DNA from: an uncultured Fretibacterium sp.
GTDB lineage: Bacteria; Synergistota; Synergistia; Synergistales; Aminobacteriaceae
NCBI RefSeq assembly: GCF_938040765.1
Contig: NZ_CALIAA010000188.1
Location: 1-8,382, forward strand
Length of the DNA: 8,382 nt
Direction of reading: 5' to 3'
Below the pieces are notes generated by a model, which worked only from the letters and a program-made list of their open reading frames with translations, had not been told where the DNA came from and searched no databases. The position numbers and the translations under genes were made by a program. Each line of letters starts with the position of its first letter. Position 1 is the first letter of the stretch. This document shows positions 5,899 through 8,382 of this stretch, one piece after another.

Positions 5899-6282
5899 AT
5901 GAACGAAAACCGACCGGCGCTGCAGGAGCCCCGCCCCGGGGAACTGCTGCTGGACCGTCTGCTTCTCTATGTCCGGGTCCTGAGGGTCCCGCCGCGCGAG
6001 GGGCTGGAGCTGGTGTTGAAGGCCCTGGACGAGCTCTGTCCATCGGGGATGAGGGAGGCGCTCCCCGCCGAGGATTGCGGCATGGAGACCGCCATGGAGA
6101 TCCTGAGGGCGCTGTGCGCCGAGCGGGGCTTCGTGCCCGACGCGGACGCCCTCCCCTGCCCCGTGCCCCCCTACAACCGAGGATCGATGCCGCCGGCGAA
6201 GATCTCCATGACGCGCGGCGAATTTTCCCTGAGGGGCCTCGTCGGAAGGCTCCGACGGCCCAGGGAGGAGCGGACGCGATGA
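5899..6282 (+). CDS. Small protein resembling the detached N-terminal cytoplasmic segment of OpgH
   Basis: This is a 127-residue soluble protein without signal peptide or membrane segment. Residues about 14-75 look like two or three helices (GELLLDRLLLYVRVLRV, EGLELVLKALDELC, METAMEILRALCAERG). A Pro-rich stretch (85-92) and YNRGSMPPAKISM (92-104) follow, then a basic end, LRGLVGRLRRPREERTR. E. coli OpgH carries a comparable RSSM(F)P...FWDRLRGR stretch in its cytoplasmic N-terminus just before the first membrane helix, and the downstream opgH here lacks that region. The start ATG at 5899 follows GGGAGG (5883-5888) ten bases upstream, overlapping the opgG end. The stop overlaps the opgH start in ATGA. 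Codon use matches its neighbours. It is most likely the OpgH N-terminal domain made as a separate chain. A role in controlling OpgH or, as reported for the E. coli OpgH N-terminus, contacting FtsZ is speculative. The gene is very likely real; the homology is moderately supported. Confidence 0.78.
   Translation: MNENRPALQEPRPGELLLDRLLLYVRVLRVPPREGLELVLKALDELCPSGMREALPAEDCGMETAMEILRALCAERGFVPDADALPCPVPPYNRGSMPPAKISMTRGEFSLRGLVGRLRRPREERTR
6264..6270 (+). promoter_or_regulatory. Ribosome binding site deciding the opgH start
   Basis: GGAGGAG lies eight bases before ATG 6279 and inside the end of the upstream small ORF. Together with the ATGA stop/start overlap (6279-6282) it indicates translational coupling. 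It also argues against a longer opgH beginning upstream in the same frame, where residues are Arg/Gly-rich and unlike the family. Confidence 0.75.
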
Positions 6283-8339
6283 CGCATACCCCAAACGCCC
6301 GTCCCGCCTGGCGGTTCTCCGCTCTCTGGCGGCGTTGGCTCTTTCTCTTTCTGATCTTCGTCCCCTCCATCCTGGCCGCCTCCTACATGTCCGCCCTGCT
6401 TCCCCACGGGGGCGGGACCTTGGTGGAGCTGACTCTCTGCATCCTGTTCGGGGTGCTCTTCGCCTGGATCTCGACGGGGTTCTGGACGGCGCTCTTCGGG
6501 TTCTTCGTGCTGCTCTTCCGGTACTCCGGATACCGGATCATCGACCCCGACTCGCCGCTCCCGGACCTTCCGCAGGGGGTCAGGACGGCGGTGCTCATCC
6601 CCGTCTACAACGAGGACCCGCAAAGCGTCGGCGCGGGGATCGCCGCGATGTGGCGCTCCCTGTCCGTCACGGGACTGGAGGGGCGTTTCGACCTTTTCGT
6701 CCTCAGCGACACCACGGACCCCGACGTCTGGGTGCGCGAGGAGGCGATGTGGAACGAGCTCCGGGGCCTGCCGGGGATGGAGGGACACCTCTTCTACCGC
6801 CGCAGGCCCTCCAACCCGAAGCGGAAGAGCGGCAACATCGCAAACTTCTGCCGCCGCTGGGGCCGCAACTACCGCTATATGATCGTCCTGGACGCGGACA
6901 GCGTCATGGCCGGGGAGACCTGGGTGCGCATGGTCGACGCCATGGAGCGGAACCCCCGGATCGGGATTCTCCAGACGCCCCCCAAGGGGGTGAACCGCGA
7001 GACCCTGATCGCGCGGGTGCAGCAGTTCGCCAACAGCCTGTACGGGCCGGTCTTCGCGGCCGGCCAGAACTTCTGGCAGCTGGGCGACGCTCAGTACTGG
7101 GGGCACAACGCCATCATCCGCGTCGAGCCCTTCATGCGCTGGTGCGAGCTGCCACGGCTCCCGGGCCGGGGGCCCCTCAGCGGGGATATCCTGAGCCACG
7201 ACTTCGTCGAGTCCGCCCTGATCCGCCGCGCAGGCTACGAGGTGTGGCTGGCCTATGGGGTCGGCGGCAGTTACGAGGAGACGCCGCCCACGCTGATCGA
7301 CGAGATGAAACGCGACCGGCGCTGGTGCCAGGGGAACCTCCAGCACCTGCGCCTGATCTTCACCTACGGTTTCTTCCCCACGCACCGAGCCCTCTTCCTC
7401 AACGGCATCCTCTCCTACGGCTCCGCGCTGCTGTGGCTGATCTTCCTGACGGCCAGCTCCGTGCAGGCGCTGCTGGACGTCCTGGTGGAGCCCGTGTACT
7501 TTCCGCAGCACAACATGCTGTTCCCCAAATGGCACGTCTGGTACCCGGAGTGGGCGCTGAGCCTCCTGAGCTGCACGGCCCTGCTGCTCTTCCTGCCGAA
7601 GATCCTCTGCCTGCTCCACACCCTGCTGACGGCCCGGAACGCGCGGAGCTACGGCGGGGTGGGGCGGGTGCTGCTCGGAGTGGCGGGCGAGACGGTCCTC
7701 TCCATGCTGCTGGCGCCGATCCGCATGATCTGCCACAGCCGGTTCGTCCTCATGACCCTGCTGGGCTGGGGAACGGGCTGGGGGGGACAGTCGCGGGACG
7801 ACCGCGGCACCTCGTGGGGCGAGGCAATCCGGGCGCACTGGTGGGCGGCCGCCATCGGGCTGCTCTGGGGCTGGCTGCTCTACAGGGCGACCCCATCCTT
7901 CTTCCTCTGGCTGCTGCCGGTGATCCTCCCGCTCATCCTCTCCGTGCCGCTGTCCGTGTTCACCAGCCGCGCGTCGCTGGGCCGCGCCGCCGGGCGCGTC
8001 GGGCTGTTCGCCATCCCCGAGGAGCTTTGCGTGCCCCGGGAACTTGCGGACAAGGCGGAGACGCTGAAGGGACGCCGGCACTACGATCCCCTGAACGTCC
8101 CGGAGGAGGAGGGTTTTCGCCGGGCGGTGCTGGATCCCGGCCTGAACGCCCTTCACAGGGCCATGAACCGGCGGCTGAGGGCCCCCCTGGACCCCGCTCT
8201 GGTCGAGCGGGCCCTCTCGGGAGCCCCCCTGTCCAAGGGGGAGAAGGTGGCCCTGCTGGGCAGCCCCGACTCGATGCGGGAGCTGCACCGAAGGGTCTGG
8301 ATGCTTTCGGCGACCGAGGGCGGACCGTGGGGAATATAA
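6279..8339 (+). CDS. opgH: Glucan glucosyltransferase OpgH (MdoH), membrane GT2 enzyme
   Basis: The 686-residue product is a processive family 2 glycosyltransferase of the inner membrane. It polymerises glucose from UDP-glucose into the beta-1,2 backbone of periplasmic glucans and exports it. Two membrane helices (about 18-40 and 48-80) precede the cytoplasmic catalytic domain: AVLIPVYNEDP (104-114), FVLSDTTDPD (140-149), RKSGNIANFCRRWG (182-195), the DAD metal/UDP site (205-207), YWGHNAIIRV (273-282), the SHDF catalytic-base motif (306-309) and RxxRW in RDRRWCQGN (345-353). About five more helices follow (370-398, 424-447, 465-490, 521-537, 540-562), with RDDRGTSWGEA (506-516) between them, and then a cytoplasmic tail containing DPGLNALHRAMNRR (619-632). 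E. coli OpgH is 847 residues; nearly all of the difference is at the N-terminus, which here corresponds to the separate 127-residue ORF immediately upstream, with a small loss at the C-terminus. The start at ATG 6279 is set by GGAGGAG and the ATGA overlap. No terminator is seen in the 43 bases after the stop. Confidence 0.95.
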   Translation: MTHTPNARPAWRFSALWRRWLFLFLIFVPSILAASYMSALLPHGGGTLVELTLCILFGVLFAWISTGFWTALFGFFVLLFRYSGYRIIDPDSPLPDLPQGVRTAVLIPVYNEDPQSVGAGIAAMWRSLSVTGLEGRFDLFVLSDTTDPDVWVREEAMWNELRGLPGMEGHLFYRRRPSNPKRKSGNIANFCRRWGRNYRYMIVLDADSVMAGETWVRMVDAMERNPRIGILQTPPKGVNRETLIARVQQFANSLYGPVFAAGQNFWQLGDAQYWGHNAIIRVEPFMRWCELPRLPGRGPLSGDILSHDFVESALIRRAGYEVWLAYGVGGSYEETPPTLIDEMKRDRRWCQGNLQHLRLIFTYGFFPTHRALFLNGILSYGSALLWLIFLTASSVQALLDVLVEPVYFPQHNMLFPKWHVWYPEWALSLLSCTALLLFLPKILCLLHTLLTARNARSYGGVGRVLLGVAGETVLSMLLAPIRMICHSRFVLMTLLGWGTGWGGQSRDDRGTSWGEAIRAHWWAAAIGLLWGWLLYRATPSFFLWLLPVILPLILSVPLSVFTSRASLGRAAGRVGLFAIPEELCVPRELADKAETLKGRRHYDPLNVPEEEGFRRAVLDPGLNALHRAMNRRLRAPLDPALVERALSGAPLSKGEKVALLGSPDSMRELHRRVWMLSATEGGPWGI

Positions 8340-8382
8340 TTCCAATTCTAAATCGTTTGTAGGCAATAAGCAGAGAGCCGGC

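Noticed and set aside
4269..5900. Minus-strand frame opposite opgG
   Set aside because: Peptide dominated by Val/Gly/Glu/Pro with no motif; the plus strand has the complete OpgG family signature.
6075..6278. Upstream extension of opgH in the same frame
   Set aside because: The extra 68 residues are Arg/Gly/Ala-rich, overlap the coding small ORF, and are unlike OpgH. The ATG at 6279 has a strong ribosome site and ATGA coupling.
6171..8366. Long frames overlapping opgH on the minus strand and in a second plus frame
   Set aside because: Both are high-GC shadows rich in Arg, Gly, Pro and His; opgH has every expected GT2 motif in its own frame.
8340..8382. Possible terminator or next gene after opgH
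   Set aside because: Only 43 bases remain; no inverted repeat with a T-run and no start codon with a ribosome site can be recognised.

Overview
This is a high-GC (roughly 60-65% by eye) chromosomal segment from a Gram-negative-type (diderm) bacterium. The diderm call rests on an osmoregulated periplasmic glucan locus (opgG-opgH), which only makes sense with a periplasm, and on exported proteins with Sec signal peptides. The phylum cannot be fixed from the sequence. The FTR1 permease with a fused periplasmic domain and the CstA sequence remind me of Synergistota or deltaproteobacterial-type anaerobes, but that is an impression, not a search result.

Layout, left to right. Positions 1-76 (minus) hold only the first 25 codons of an exported protein, with a strong Shine-Dalgarno. 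Just upstream of it, a perfect 24-bp palindrome abuts a TATAAT box at about 98-126. An FTR1-family iron permease (154-1563, minus) follows, driven by a near-consensus sigma70-type promoter at 1629-1657. A strong intrinsic terminator (about 1694-1738) separates it from the upstream gene cstA (1799-3688, minus), a CstA-family carbon-starvation/peptide or pyruvate transporter with a large hydrophilic insertion. A 484-bp divergent intergenic region (3689-4172) carries candidate promoters in both directions and structured leaders, but no credible gene. On the plus strand a tightly packed operon then runs to the end: opgG (4173-5891), a 127-codon ORF (5899-6282) resembling the cytoplasmic N-terminus of OpgH, and opgH (6279-8339), with a 7-nt gap and then an ATGA overlap.

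How the genes work together. OpgH is the inner-membrane glucosyltransferase that makes and exports beta-1,2-linked glucan; OpgG is the periplasmic protein that processes it. The small ORF between them appears to be the regulatory N-terminal segment of OpgH made as a separate polypeptide. The FTR1 permease and the exported protein after it are probably an iron-uptake module of the FTR1/P19 kind. CstA is a separate transcription unit for nutrient uptake.

Most of the window is recognisable housekeeping and transport. I see no mobile element, CRISPR array, tRNA/rRNA or clear novel defence or secretion system. The most interesting points are the split OpgH, the palindromic promoter/terminator element at 98-126, and the CstA insertion.
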